Below, piece by piece: positions 1-8,592 of a DNA stretch of 38,041 nt (within the stretch, counting starts at the first letter, position 1; each line of letters starts with the position of its first letter). The notes beneath the pieces are model-generated. The model did no database searches. It saw only the letters and a list, made by a program, of their open reading frames with translations, and was not told the origin of the DNA. This DNA comes from CAZDIO01 sp964505555 (lineage in GTDB: Bacteria > Bdellovibrionota_C > UBA2361 > SZUA-149 > CAZDIO01): contig CAZDIO010000139.1 in NCBI GenBank assembly GCA_964505555.1, forward strand, positions 1-38,041, read 5' to 3'. The translations under genes and the position numbers were made by a program.

Positions 1-177
1 AGTGCCAATAATATACTCCTCGTTAGAAAGGGTAAGTGTGCGAGAGAGTGACCACAAGATACTCTCCTCATCATCTACAATAAGAATGCGAGGCTTTCGA
101 TCCTGGGTTAAACGCGAAGCCGGCTGATTTTTTGTGCGGCCTGCATCATGATTATTATAGTGTCCGTTTACATCCAT
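1..177 (-). CDS. response regulator, N-terminal fragment (cut by window edge)
   Basis: The minus strand reads open from an ATG at 177 to the window edge (59 codons). After about 30 polar residues comes RKPRILIVDDEESILWSLSR, the first strand and acidic pocket (VDDEE) of a CheY-like receiver domain. This should be the phospho-acceptor domain of a two-component response regulator. The output domain and the phosphorylated Asp lie outside the window, so the class (NtrC-like, OmpR-like or single domain) cannot be told. It is divergent from aroC. The receiver call is firm; the start is less so, because I see no strong ribosome site directly before the ATG. Confidence 0.75.
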   Translation of the reverse strand, partial: MDVNGHYNNHDAGRTKNQPASRLTQDRKPRILIVDDEESILWSLSRTLTLSNEEYIIGT

Positions 178-387
178 AATGTAGAAAAGTGAACGCTCTT
201 CGTTATTACTCCTTTCAGACGACCCCTTCGGTTTCCCGTAATTACTTGCAAATATTGTTCCAATCGCTTTTAATAACAGGGGAAATTTTCAGTATCTGAG
301 CAAGGTCACGCACTCATTAGATTTTTAACGTATTTTTGGAGTCTTTACTCTTGTGGAAACGAACCTTCACCCTTTAGGAAAATAGGT

Positions 388-1497
388 ATGACCGGGAATA
401 CCTTTGGAACATTATTTCGTATTACAAGTTTTGGAGAGAGCCATGGGCAGATGCTCGGTGTGGTCATTGATGGGTGTCCGGCAGGAATTGAGCTTGATCT
501 GAGCGCTCTTGAAAAAGAGATGGAACGAAGACGGCCTGGTCAATCAAAACTTGTTTCACCAAGACAGGAGGGAGATAAGGTAGAGATTGTCAGCGGACTT
601 TTTGAGGGAAAAACTACCGGTGCGCCGCTTGCGGCGATCGTTATCAATGAAGATGTTAAATCCAAAGACTATCTAGCGATAAAAGATCGGTTCCGTCCGG
701 GACATGCTGATTTTACCTATTTTGCTAAGTATGGACACCGTGACTATCGGGGTGGTGGGAGATCTTCAGCACGAGAGACCCTCTCACGGGTTATTGGAGG
801 CGCGGTAGCAAAGCAACTCCTCCGGGCGTTCGGAATTACTGTGCAAGGAGCGGTTGTGCAGATCGGAAGTGTGAGGGCAAAAAAGTATCAATGGAACCAG
901 GTTGAAGAAAACGAGGTGCGCTCGGTTGATCCCGATTGTGTTTCCGCTATGAAAGCGGAGATCGAATCAGCAAGGAAGGACCGAGATTCCGTGGGGGGAG
1001 TTATTGAGGTTCAGGCAACAGGAGTACCAGCGGGACTTGGTGAACCGGTGTTTGGAAAGCTCGATGCCGCAGTAGCTTCGGCCTTAATGTCGATTCCAGC
1101 AGTAAAGGGAGTTGAGATCGGTGCAGGATTTTCTGCTGCGGCCCTTCGGGGAAGTGCCATGAATGATCAGATGTTTGAAGATGGTTTTCATTCTAATAAC
1201 CACGGTGGAATTCTTGGGGGGATCTCCTCTGGTGCACCCATTGTGGCCCGAATGGTCGTAAAGCCCACATCTTCAATTCCAAAAACTCAAAATACGATAG
1301 ATGTTAATTTTCATTCACAAACGATTGAAACATTAGGAAGACACGATCCTTGTGTAGCAATTCGGGCAGTGCCGATCGCTGAGGCGATGCTTGCGCTTGT
1401 GCTTATTGATTTTTGGATGCAGCATCATGCTCTCTTAGAAGCAGGTGGAGGAGCTTCACGTCTTACAAGAGATATCTCCTACGGCTTAAAAAAGTAG
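388..1497 (+). CDS. aroC: chorismate synthase
   Basis: AroC converts 5-enolpyruvylshikimate-3-phosphate to chorismate, the last common step of aromatic biosynthesis, using reduced FMN. The 369-residue product opens with MTGNTFGTLFRITSFGESHG, the family N-terminus, with GESHG at about 16-20. RPGHAD at 103-108 and GGGRSSARET at 122-131 are the substrate/FMN signatures, and GRHDPC occurs near 317. Length matches the family (about 360). The ATG at 388 is chosen because it gives the family start; the upstream site (TAGGAAA) is weak. mpl starts 11 bases after the stop, so the two are probably co-transcribed. Other shikimate genes (aroK-aroB, aroQ) lie further on in the window. Confidence 0.97.
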   Translation: MTGNTFGTLFRITSFGESHGQMLGVVIDGCPAGIELDLSALEKEMERRRPGQSKLVSPRQEGDKVEIVSGLFEGKTTGAPLAAIVINEDVKSKDYLAIKDRFRPGHADFTYFAKYGHRDYRGGGRSSARETLSRVIGGAVAKQLLRAFGITVQGAVVQIGSVRAKKYQWNQVEENEVRSVDPDCVSAMKAEIESARKDRDSVGGVIEVQATGVPAGLGEPVFGKLDAAVASALMSIPAVKGVEIGAGFSAAALRGSAMNDQMFEDGFHSNNHGGILGGISSGAPIVARMVVKPTSSIPKTQNTIDVNFHSQTIETLGRHDPCVAIRAVPIAEAMLALVLIDFWMQHHALLEAGGGASRLTRDISYGLKK

Positions 1498-1508
1498 GGA
1501 GAATTTTC

Positions 1509-3038
1509 GTGAAGACCTTACCCGTACTTGATCAAGGAAGTGTTGACCGGGCAAAATTCGTTACCGCTCTTACTCCTCCCGCACATATTCATATCTCTGG
1601 TGTTTGTGGAACGGGCACGGCTGCCGTGCTCTCTCTTCTTAAGCAGCTTGGATTTATTGTAACCGGAAGTGACAAAGCTTTTTATCCCCCGATGGGGAAG
1701 GTTGTTAAAGACCTTGCTGACAAGGTGTTTGAGGGGTATTCCGTAGAGAATCTCAAACCTCACCCTGCGCTTGTGGTGATTGGAAATAGTTTGAGTCGGG
1801 GAAATCCGGAGGTTGAATATGTACTTGAAAACAACCTTCCCTATGCGTCAATGCCGGAGGTGTTTTCTGCGCTCTTAGTGGGTTCTCGTGCTCAGTGCGG
1901 AACATCCGTCGTGGTTATTGGCACTCACGGAAAAACCACAACCACCGCGATGATCGCTACCCTTCTTGAAAAAGCAGGAAGAAAACCAGGATACTTTATC
2001 GGCGGTGTTCCAAAAAATCTCTCACAGACGATTCGTCCGGTAGATAAAACTTTACCTCTTCAAAAACGGGTGGTGGTGTTTGAAGGAGATGAGTATGACA
2101 GTGCGTTTTTTGCAAAGTGGCCGAAATTTCACTCCTACAGGCCAGATCTTTTGGTGATTACCAGTTTGGAGTTTGATCACGGAGATATCTATGAGTCAGT
2201 AGAGCAGATTGAAGAGGAGTTTCGACGGGTGGTCGCTCGGGTTCCAAAAGAAGGGAGGGTGTTTGTTTGGGATGGAGATCCGCGATTAGAAGAGGCAGTA
2301 AAGAAATGGAAGAACGATCCGGAGATCTCTGCTCAAATATTTTTTTACGGAGAAAAAGCAACTTCTTTTTCACGGCTTGTTTCAAGAGAGCAGCACAATA
2401 AAGAGAAAAAGCCCATCCAAAAGCTCGCTCTGCAGATTGAAAAGGAGAAGGTCGAGATAAAGACTGAGCTTACTGGGCAACATAATGCTCTTAACTTTAC
2501 GGCCGCTTGTGCGGTGGGGAAAGTTCTTGGATTAACCGTTGATGAGATCCGACTTGGTCTTGAGGCATTTACGGGGGTACTTCGAAGACAGCAAGTGTTT
2601 TACCTTCCAAAAGATATTGTAGTAGTTGAAGATTTTGCCCACCATCCCACGGCGGTAGGAAAAACGTTACAAGGAATTAAGGAGAGTTTTCCAACAAGAC
2701 GACTGATTGCCGTCTATGAACCCCGATCAAACACGAGCCGGAGATCTTTTTTTCAAAATGAGTATCAAAAAAGTTTTTCTGTTGCTGATACGGTTATTCT
2801 TCGAGAAGTTAAGGAGGGAACAAATTATAGCGCCACCTCAACACCGGTTGTTCCTCTTGATGTAAAGGCGTTGGTTACAGAGCTAAAGAGCGCAGGGAAA
2901 GAGGCATTTTCTTTCGAAGCAATTGACGAGATAAAAAATTATCTTCTTTCCGAACTTCGTTCAGGAGATCTTGTAGTGATCATGTCAAATGGCGATTTTG
3001 GTGGCCTTCTAGCGATACTTTTAGCGGCACTAAAGTAG
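1509..3038 (+). CDS. mpl: UDP-N-acetylmuramate:L-Ala-gamma-D-Glu-meso-DAP ligase (peptidoglycan recycling)
   Basis: Mur-ligase family protein that would attach recycled murein tripeptide to UDP-MurNAc in the cytoplasm. An N-terminal Rossmann-type motif GVCGTGTA (about 31-38) is followed by the ATP loop GTHGKTTTT (about 138-146), then FEGDEYDSAFF, FDHGDIY, GQHNALN and EDFAHHPTA, all typical of Mpl rather than MurC. I start it at the GTG at 1509, preceded by AGGGAG at the aroC stop; this gives 509 residues. The longer reading frame from 1413 would overlap aroC by 85 bases with a non-conserved N-terminus. E. coli Mpl is about 457 residues, so this one is somewhat long. Distinguishing Mpl from MurC rests on these motifs; an alignment would settle it. 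Confidence 0.9.
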   Translation: MKTLPVLDQGSVDRAKFVTALTPPAHIHISGVCGTGTAAVLSLLKQLGFIVTGSDKAFYPPMGKVVKDLADKVFEGYSVENLKPHPALVVIGNSLSRGNPEVEYVLENNLPYASMPEVFSALLVGSRAQCGTSVVVIGTHGKTTTTAMIATLLEKAGRKPGYFIGGVPKNLSQTIRPVDKTLPLQKRVVVFEGDEYDSAFFAKWPKFHSYRPDLLVITSLEFDHGDIYESVEQIEEEFRRVVARVPKEGRVFVWDGDPRLEEAVKKWKNDPEISAQIFFYGEKATSFSRLVSREQHNKEKKPIQKLALQIEKEKVEIKTELTGQHNALNFTAACAVGKVLGLTVDEIRLGLEAFTGVLRRQQVFYLPKDIVVVEDFAHHPTAVGKTLQGIKESFPTRRLIAVYEPRSNTSRRSFFQNEYQKSFSVADTVILREVKEGTNYSATSTPVVPLDVKALVTELKSAGKEAFSFEAIDEIKNYLLSELRSGDLVVIMSNGDFGGLLAILLAALK

Positions 3039-3096
3039 AGAACTGCTTTGAGAAAGGATGTTAAAGGTTAAGTTAAGCGTACCTGACACAACAACG

Positions 3097-3137
3097 AATT
3101 GTTTATATACTGCGGCCTCTGCGGTATATAAACAATT
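3097..3137. terminator. hairpin between convergent mpl and priA, possible bidirectional terminator
   Basis: A perfect 13-base inverted repeat (AATTGTTTATATA and its complement) flanks a 15-base G+C-rich centre that can extend the stem with G-U pairs. It sits 58 bases after the mpl stop and 28 bases from the priA stop. There is no long T-run, so the terminator role is inferred from position. A protein-binding palindrome is the alternative. Confidence 0.5.
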
Positions 3138-3165
3138 TAGCTGGCAGCAACCAAATGCTCCGACC

Positions 3166-5508
3166 TCACAACATATCAACCGGATCAACATCAATAGCCA
3201 AACGCACATCGCGGCGGTGATTAGGCAGTGAGGTGTGTTTCCATTGAGTAAGATGAGCGGCAAGTTGGGAGATGGATTTTGCAGAGGACGCTTTTACGAG
3301 AAGGTGAAAACGGTGGCGGTTTCTTAGCCTTTCATGTGGTGCAGGCGTTGGGCCAAGAACAGAAAATGCCTCCGGTGGAAAATTACTGGAGTAATTACGG
3401 ATCTCTTCACGAAGTGCTGAAGCGCACTGTTTTGCAAATGCCTTGTCGGGAGCAGAAACAATCAACCTCATCAACCGACCCCACGGGGGATAGGAGAGCG
3501 ATTTTCGGTGATCAAGTTCAAACCGTGCAAACGCTTTAAATCGAGCAGTTTTTGTAGCAACAATTGTCGGATGATTTGGTTCTCTCGTTTGAACAATGAC
3601 CCGTCCTGATTCCTCACCTCGTCCGGCTCTCCCGGCCGCTTGGGTGATTAATTGAAACGCTTTTTCACTAGAACGAAAATCCGGAAGATGAAGTCCAACA
3701 TCAGCATCAATGATTCCTACCAGGGTAACACCGGGAAGGTCATGTCCTTTAGCGACCATCTGGGTGCCTACAAGAATATCAGTTCGACCCTGGCGCACAT
3801 CACCAAGAATTCTCCGATAAGCTCCCTTATCATTAACACTATCGCGGTCCATTCGCGCGATGCTTGCTTGTGGAAAGAGCGACAAAAGCTCTTCAACGAT
3901 TCGTTCTGTGCCCCCTCCCCGATGAACAAGAGTTCCATGGGTAGAAGTTTCCTCTTCAGCTTTCGTAGTGCGGCGATCTCGGCAGAACTTACAAAACATC
4001 TGGGGGGTAAGAGAGAGGCTGCAATAATGACAAAGAAGTTTTTTTCGCTTTTGATGATAGGTGAGAGTCACCGAGCAATTTGGGCAGGTAACAACCTCTG
4101 AGCAACTGTCACACTGAAGATAGCTTGAAAAGCCCCGTCGATTATAGAGAATAATTACCTGTCCCTGTTTGGAGAGTGTTTCTGTCATCGCCTTATGAAG
4201 TTGGGGAGAGATGTTTTCTGAGGCCATCTCTCGTCGCTTAATAGCGTTTAGATCTACGATTTCTAATAGTGGCACTGGGCGTGTCGTTGCTCGCTCAGGA
4301 AGTTCAAGGAGCTGATATCTTCCTTTTTTTGCATTTAAGAGACTTTCAAAAGAGGGTGTTGCTGAACCAAGAATAACAGGACAATTTGCAAATTTTGCTC
4401 GCATGACGGCAACATCTCTGCCGTGGTAGCGAAGACCATCTGATTGTTTGTAAGAGCTTTCATGTTCCTCATCAACAATAATTAAACGAAGATCACGAAG
4501 CGGAGCAAAGACCGCAGAGCGTGCACCAACGGCGACGCGGTATCTCCCTTCAAGAAGCGCATCCCAAGCCCCCCAGCGTGCAGAATTTCCTACTTGGCTG
4601 TGAAGGAGCGCGATGGGGATCTGAAGTCGCGCTTGAAACTGATCAAGGAGCTGGGGAGTAAGAGCAATCTCAGGGACAATGACCAGGGAAGAACCACCTT
4701 GCTTGAGTACCTCTTCGATTGCTTGGAGGTAAACCTCCGTTTTTCCGCTTCCTGTAACACCAAAGAGAAGGAGAGGAGAAAACTGACTTTTCTCAAGAGC
4801 CGTTACAATTTCTCTACAGGCACTTTGTTGAGCTTCCGTAAGCTGAGGAGGCTTAAGGGTAGAAAAGAGCTGCTCACTGATCGTGTGGTTTGTTGTTGAA
4901 AATGGAGAGCGCACCTGCGTGATTCGTTTGAGGAATCCTTTTTTCTCTAATGAGGTGATGGCACTAGAGAGTGAGCTGCCGATATGCTTTAGGCTTTCAA
5001 GGGGGATCGCTTCGTTGGTAGCGTTTAGAACGGAAAGTATTTCACCTTGAAGAGGAGCCTTCTTTTTTAGGTCTTCAATAAACTGAAGATCATTCTTAAG
5101 AAGCTCCATCAACTGCTCCGTTCGTTGAATGCAACGAAGAGTTTGTGGTTCACTTCTTTTTGGAAGTGCATTTTCAATTACTTCATCAAGCGAAGCGCCG
5201 TAGTACTCTGCCATCCACTCAAAAAGATAGAGCTGATCGGGAAGAAAAGCAGAGGATGAGGAGATAATGGATTTTAAAGATCGAGTTTCAGTTTCTTTAA
5301 AAAGACTAAGTTGTGGAGTCGATAATTGCTTGAGTGCTTCTTCTAAAGGTTCTTTTTTTATCACCCATCCTGAAGCTCTCCTTGTTCCGATCTCGATAAC
5401 AACCTCAGCTCCGATATCGATAGAGGAGTTCGTCTGAGGGAGGGCATAGGACAAGGGAGAGGGGAGGCCTGGGACGACAACTCTTACTGCAAAACTCTCT
5501 GCGGCCAT
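3166..5508 (-). CDS. priA: primosomal protein N' (replication restart helicase PriA)
   Basis: PriA is a 3'-to-5' superfamily 2 helicase that reloads the replisome at stalled forks. In 780 residues I see an N-terminal 3'BD-like region (1-100), Walker A GVTGSGKT (250-257), DEEH box (346-349) and GSATPS (381-386). Eight cysteines (466, 469, 475, 478, 493, 496, 506, 509) form the paired zinc-binding sites of this family. The C-terminus ends LAIDVDPVDML, close to the usual IDVDP ending. Length is slightly above E. coli PriA (732). It is convergent with mpl and divergent from pilM across a 209-base gap. Confidence 0.97.
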   Translation of the reverse strand: MAAESFAVRVVVPGLPSPLSYALPQTNSSIDIGAEVVIEIGTRRASGWVIKKEPLEEALKQLSTPQLSLFKETETRSLKSIISSSSAFLPDQLYLFEWMAEYYGASLDEVIENALPKRSEPQTLRCIQRTEQLMELLKNDLQFIEDLKKKAPLQGEILSVLNATNEAIPLESLKHIGSSLSSAITSLEKKGFLKRITQVRSPFSTTNHTISEQLFSTLKPPQLTEAQQSACREIVTALEKSQFSPLLLFGVTGSGKTEVYLQAIEEVLKQGGSSLVIVPEIALTPQLLDQFQARLQIPIALLHSQVGNSARWGAWDALLEGRYRVAVGARSAVFAPLRDLRLIIVDEEHESSYKQSDGLRYHGRDVAVMRAKFANCPVILGSATPSFESLLNAKKGRYQLLELPERATTRPVPLLEIVDLNAIKRREMASENISPQLHKAMTETLSKQGQVIILYNRRGFSSYLQCDSCSEVVTCPNCSVTLTYHQKRKKLLCHYCSLSLTPQMFCKFCRDRRTTKAEEETSTHGTLVHRGGGTERIVEELLSLFPQASIARMDRDSVNDKGAYRRILGDVRQGRTDILVGTQMVAKGHDLPGVTLVGIIDADVGLHLPDFRSSEKAFQLITQAAGRAGRGEESGRVIVQTREPNHPTIVATKTARFKAFARFELDHRKSLSYPPWGRLMRLIVSAPDKAFAKQCASALREEIRNYSSNFPPEAFSVLGPTPAPHERLRNRHRFHLLVKASSAKSISQLAAHLTQWKHTSLPNHRRDVRLAIDVDPVDML

Positions 5509-5682
5509 TGTTTGTTTAATCTAACTTCCTGAAACGATTACATAAAAGAAGAAAATAGTAGATTCTAGCATCGTAAGTGAAATTTTTCTCAAATTCTTCC
5601 GATACATAGTTACAGAGACTCTACTTGTTCCACATCAAGTTCTGGCGTTGGCAGGGTAGGGAAACCGTTTCTGTAAGGAGCA

Positions 5683-5733
5683 ATGTCTATTTTTACACAA
5701 GTTTACGATAAATTTCTATGGTGTCAAAATTAG
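5683..5733 (+). promoter_or_regulatory. 16-codon leader reading frame overlapping the pilM start
   Basis: An ATG at 5683 follows a near-perfect ribosome site (TAAGGAG, short spacer) and reads MSIFTQVYDKFLWCQN before a TAG at 5731. It overlaps the first 16 bases of pilM in another frame. The pilM ATG at 5718 has no purine-rich site of its own. The arrangement suggests ribosomes load on the leader frame and reach pilM by coupling. This is inference from the ribosome site and overlap only; the peptide matches nothing I know. Confidence 0.4.
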
Positions 5734-6812
5734 TTTCCTCGTTTCTTGGTCGAAAAGTTGCAGAGCAGCTTGTCAGTATTGATATTGGGTCAAGCACTAT
5801 CAAATTGATGGAGCTTGATATTGGAGGTGAAAAGCCGAAGCTTAAAAGCGCTGGTTTTGCTCCAACCCCAGCTGGTGCAATTCAAAACAATGTGATCACC
5901 CGTCCCGATGCAGTGGGAAATGCAATCCGCGCAATTATTGAGGCAAATGGGATCACTTCAACTCACGCCGTAACTTGCGTGCCAGGCCCCTCTGTCTTTA
6001 CAAAAAAAATCACCATGGGTCATTGTTCTCTGAAGGAACTTTCAAGCACGATCAGTTACGAAGCAAGCAACTATATTCCTCATAGTATCAACGCCGTTCA
6101 TCTTGATTATCAGGTACTTGCTGAACACGGCAAATCAACGATGGATGTACTGCTCGTTGCAGTAAAAAATGAGATCATTGAGAGTTTTCTAGAGGCGATT
6201 ACTCACAGTGGGCTTCAACCAGCTATTGTTGATGTGGATTACTTTGCCCTTGAGAATATGTTTACGATGAACTATCCCGAAGAACGCCAGAAAACGGTGG
6301 CAGTAATTAACGTTGGTGCTCGCTACAGTAGTGTCAATATCATTCAAGATGGAGTTTCGATCTTTACCGGGGATGTTGCGGTAGGTGGAAGACTGTATAC
6401 CGATGCGCTCTGTGAAACGTTAAGTCTCAAGCCCCTTGAAGCAGAGCAGGCAAAGATGGGCCACGTCCCACAAAATATAGATCAACACCTTTTGCATGAA
6501 ACAGTTGAGCGTACTACCGAGCATGTTGCTTCTGAACTCCAACGGCAATTAGGGTTTTTTTGGAATGCGGCTTCTACGGATCGCGCAATCGAAAGCATCT
6601 ACCTTTCTGGAGGTGGTGCTCAGGTGCAAGGACTTTTAGAAGAACTGAGCGCAAAAACAGGATTAAACTGTAAGCTTATCGATGCGATGCGCGGGCTTGA
6701 TTCTAGCACTCAATTTGATCGCGAGTATCTCGATGAGATCTCGCCCGTGATGAGCGTTAGCATTGGTCTTGCCGCAAGAAGGCTTGGCGATAAATCTCAC
6801 GCCATTCAGTAA
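5718..6812 (+). CDS. pilM: type IV pilus assembly actin-like ATPase PilM
   Basis: PilM is the cytoplasmic actin-fold member of the PilMNOP alignment complex and binds the N-terminus of PilN. The 364-residue product has LVSIDIGSSTIKLMELD at about 18-34, the first phosphate loop of the actin fold, then NVGARYSSVNIIQDG and LSGGGAQVQGL further on. Length and motif spacing are those of PilM. The ATG at 5718 lacks a ribosome site and is overlapped by a well-initiated 16-codon leader frame. pilN follows after 13 bases. Confidence 0.95.
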   Translation: MVSKLVSSFLGRKVAEQLVSIDIGSSTIKLMELDIGGEKPKLKSAGFAPTPAGAIQNNVITRPDAVGNAIRAIIEANGITSTHAVTCVPGPSVFTKKITMGHCSLKELSSTISYEASNYIPHSINAVHLDYQVLAEHGKSTMDVLLVAVKNEIIESFLEAITHSGLQPAIVDVDYFALENMFTMNYPEERQKTVAVINVGARYSSVNIIQDGVSIFTGDVAVGGRLYTDALCETLSLKPLEAEQAKMGHVPQNIDQHLLHETVERTTEHVASELQRQLGFFWNAASTDRAIESIYLSGGGAQVQGLLEELSAKTGLNCKLIDAMRGLDSSTQFDREYLDEISPVMSVSIGLAARRLGDKSHAIQ

Positions 6813-6825
6813 GGAGAGCGAGTCG

Positions 6826-7452
6826 ATGATTCATATAAACTTACTTGGAGAGAAATCGGATACCAGCACCAGTCATCTGTTGCAACTTGCTGGGTTTATT
6901 GTTGCGGTGAGTTTAACTTTTTTGACATGTCTTGGAATGCGCTGGAGTTTTGCAAGTCATCTTGAAGCTGCGCGTGAAGAAAAACTTCAACTTGAAACAC
7001 GTCTGACGCAATTAAAGAAAATCACCAAAGAAGTATCCGAACTTGAAAAGAATAAAAAGACCCTTCGAGAGAAACTACACACGATAGCAACTTTAATGGC
7101 AAAGCAGCATGGCCCGGTTCGTATTCTTGATGACCTTAACCAATCTATACCTGAGAAGGCTTGGCTTTCATCGGTGAGCGAAAAGTCTGGGGAGCTTGTT
7201 GTTCAGGGAGTAGCATTAGATAACGAGACGATAGCGCTTTTTATGCACGATCTCGAAAAATCACCATATTTTGGAATGGTCGATCTTAACCATTCTACAA
7301 AGCAAAAGGTGAAGAATGTAAATCTAAAAAAGTTCTCGGTAACGGTAAAACTTACTGATGCACTAAAAGTAGGAAAAGAAGAGCAAGAAGAGACTCCTGG
7401 AAAAGAGGCTGCAGCTGAACCAAAAAGTAAGCTCACATCAACCCCTTCGTAA
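6826..7452 (+). CDS. pilN: type IV pilus inner-membrane protein PilN
   Basis: I start the gene at the ATG at 6826, giving MIHINLLGEKSD, because PilN carries the conserved IN(L/F)L motif at its extreme N-terminus that docks into PilM, and because AAGGAG precedes it. The 208-residue protein has one membrane segment at about 20-42, a charged coiled coil to about 90, then a periplasmic domain containing SIPEKAWLSSVSEKSGELVVQG, the usual fimbrial-assembly (PilN/GspL-like) signature. The C-terminal 25 residues are Glu/Lys/Pro-rich and probably disordered. Confidence 0.93.
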   Translation: MIHINLLGEKSDTSTSHLLQLAGFIVAVSLTFLTCLGMRWSFASHLEAAREEKLQLETRLTQLKKITKEVSELEKNKKTLREKLHTIATLMAKQHGPVRILDDLNQSIPEKAWLSSVSEKSGELVVQGVALDNETIALFMHDLEKSPYFGMVDLNHSTKQKVKNVNLKKFSVTVKLTDALKVGKEEQEETPGKEAAAEPKSKLTSTPS

Positions 7453-7471
7453 GGAATGTAAGGCGTAAACC

Positions 7472-8125
7472 ATGAATAAACACATTGAAAACATTCTTGA
7501 GCGGCCCACCTTGCATAAAGTCGGCATCTTGTGTGCATCGGTAGCTTTTATCATCACAGTTTTTTGGACCTCATTTATCTCTCCTGTTTTTACTGAACTC
7601 AGTGAGATCGATAAAAAAATAAACGGTGCTGATGGATATCGTATTCAGATTGCTACCCAGGAAGGAATTGCTGCGAATCTCGATTCCTTTCGCGAAGAGG
7701 TCGCTAAGCTCGATGTCGAGTTGAAAAAAGCGTTACAACAACTCCCAAATGAAAAGGAGATTGACGATCTTCTCTCTCAAGTATCAACGTTAGGTCGTGA
7801 TGCTGGTCTTGATATTGGTCTTTTTAAGCCACAAGCAGAGAAAAAGAAGGATTATTATGCTGAAGTTCCTGTAGAGATGGAAATTGCTGGGACATATCAC
7901 CAGATAGCAACATTTTTTGATGAAGTTGGTCATTTAGATCGAATCGTAAACCTTGACGAGTTTAGAATGACTGAGCCGAAAGTTGGAGAGGAGCAAGTTG
8001 CACTGAAAGGCTCGGTTGTTGCGACAACATTTCGATTCTTGAGAGAGGAAGAAAGGCCTAAAGTAACAGATAAAAGTGGAAAACGTCGTCGTGCTCCATC
8101 CAAAGAAAAAGATTTAAATCTATAA
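7472..8125 (+). CDS. pilO: type IV pilus inner-membrane protein PilO
   Basis: PilO pairs with PilN through coiled coils and a periplasmic ferredoxin-like domain. This 217-residue product has a short cytoplasmic head, a membrane segment at about 16-36, a coiled coil (about 45-95), and the PilO signature LPNEKEIDDLLSQVSTLGRDAGLDI followed by an F-K-P motif and VPVEMEIAGTYHQIATFFDEVG. The C-terminus is Lys/Arg-rich. It starts 19 bases after pilN with TAAGGAATGTAAGG upstream. In most genomes pilP follows; here 467 bases without an evident gene come next. Confidence 0.93.
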   Translation: MNKHIENILERPTLHKVGILCASVAFIITVFWTSFISPVFTELSEIDKKINGADGYRIQIATQEGIAANLDSFREEVAKLDVELKKALQQLPNEKEIDDLLSQVSTLGRDAGLDIGLFKPQAEKKKDYYAEVPVEMEIAGTYHQIATFFDEVGHLDRIVNLDEFRMTEPKVGEEQVALKGSVVATTFRFLREEERPKVTDKSGKRRRAPSKEKDLNL

Positions 8126-8592
8126 TTGCTAAAAATCTGTAGAAACCTTCCGCAACTTTCTCCATCACAATTACCAGTAGAGTAGTATCGGTAATAAAAA
8201 CTTCTCGCAGTTAAGGGAAGAATTACAAGTAACATAAAGTTACTTGTGAGCATTTTACTACTTTACTCATCTCCGTGTGCAAGATATGAGACCTCTTGGT
8301 TAGGTGTTTTTAATGCACAGTTAGTCAAGATCACCGAAAGGTAATCTCATTGTTGCGGGGAATTGTAAGAGAAGTTGATTCCGCCCTGCTTTGTAGTTTA
8401 AATGCGAAGTAGTTTAAATGCGAACTGACCTAACTGCAAAATTGCTGAACGGCGATTTTAAGGTTTAAAGGTTTGATTCTAAATCGGATCTGGTCTACGA
8501 AGTAGGGTCTCTAGTAAGGGTTAGGCATTTATAGTTTGATTCAAATGAGAATTCGAAAAACTGGTACAATTTTGAGGCTGAGGAGAGATTTC
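8126..8592 (+). other. pilO-pilQ gap: no pilP, hairpin plus tandem duplication
   Basis: This 467-base stretch inside the pilus operon has stop codons in all frames at short intervals and no convincing gene. It contains a hairpin with 9-base perfect arms (ACAAGTAAC, loop ATAAA, 8225-8247) and an exact 16-base tandem duplication (8393-8408 and 8409-8424, unit GTAGTTTAAATGCGAA). An alternative TTG start for pilQ lies at 8536, but the ATG at 8593 is better supported. The stretch could hold an internal promoter or an untranslated leader for pilQ, or be the scar of a lost pilP. Confidence 0.6.

Noticed and set aside
3652..4101. 149-residue plus-strand frame
   Set aside because: It lies wholly inside priA on the other strand, whose motifs are unambiguous; it is a shadow.
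5600..5717. Sigma-54 promoter ahead of pilM
   Set aside because: TGGC-like words occur but not with the GC element at the required -24/-12 spacing.
5683..5760. Frameshifted pilM N-terminus starting at 5683
   Set aside because: The frame from 5718 already gives a normal PilM N-terminus with the actin loop at the expected distance, so no frameshift is needed.
8126..8592. A hidden pilP gene
   Set aside because: Stops occur frequently in all forward frames and no lipoprotein signal or PilP-like segment is visible.
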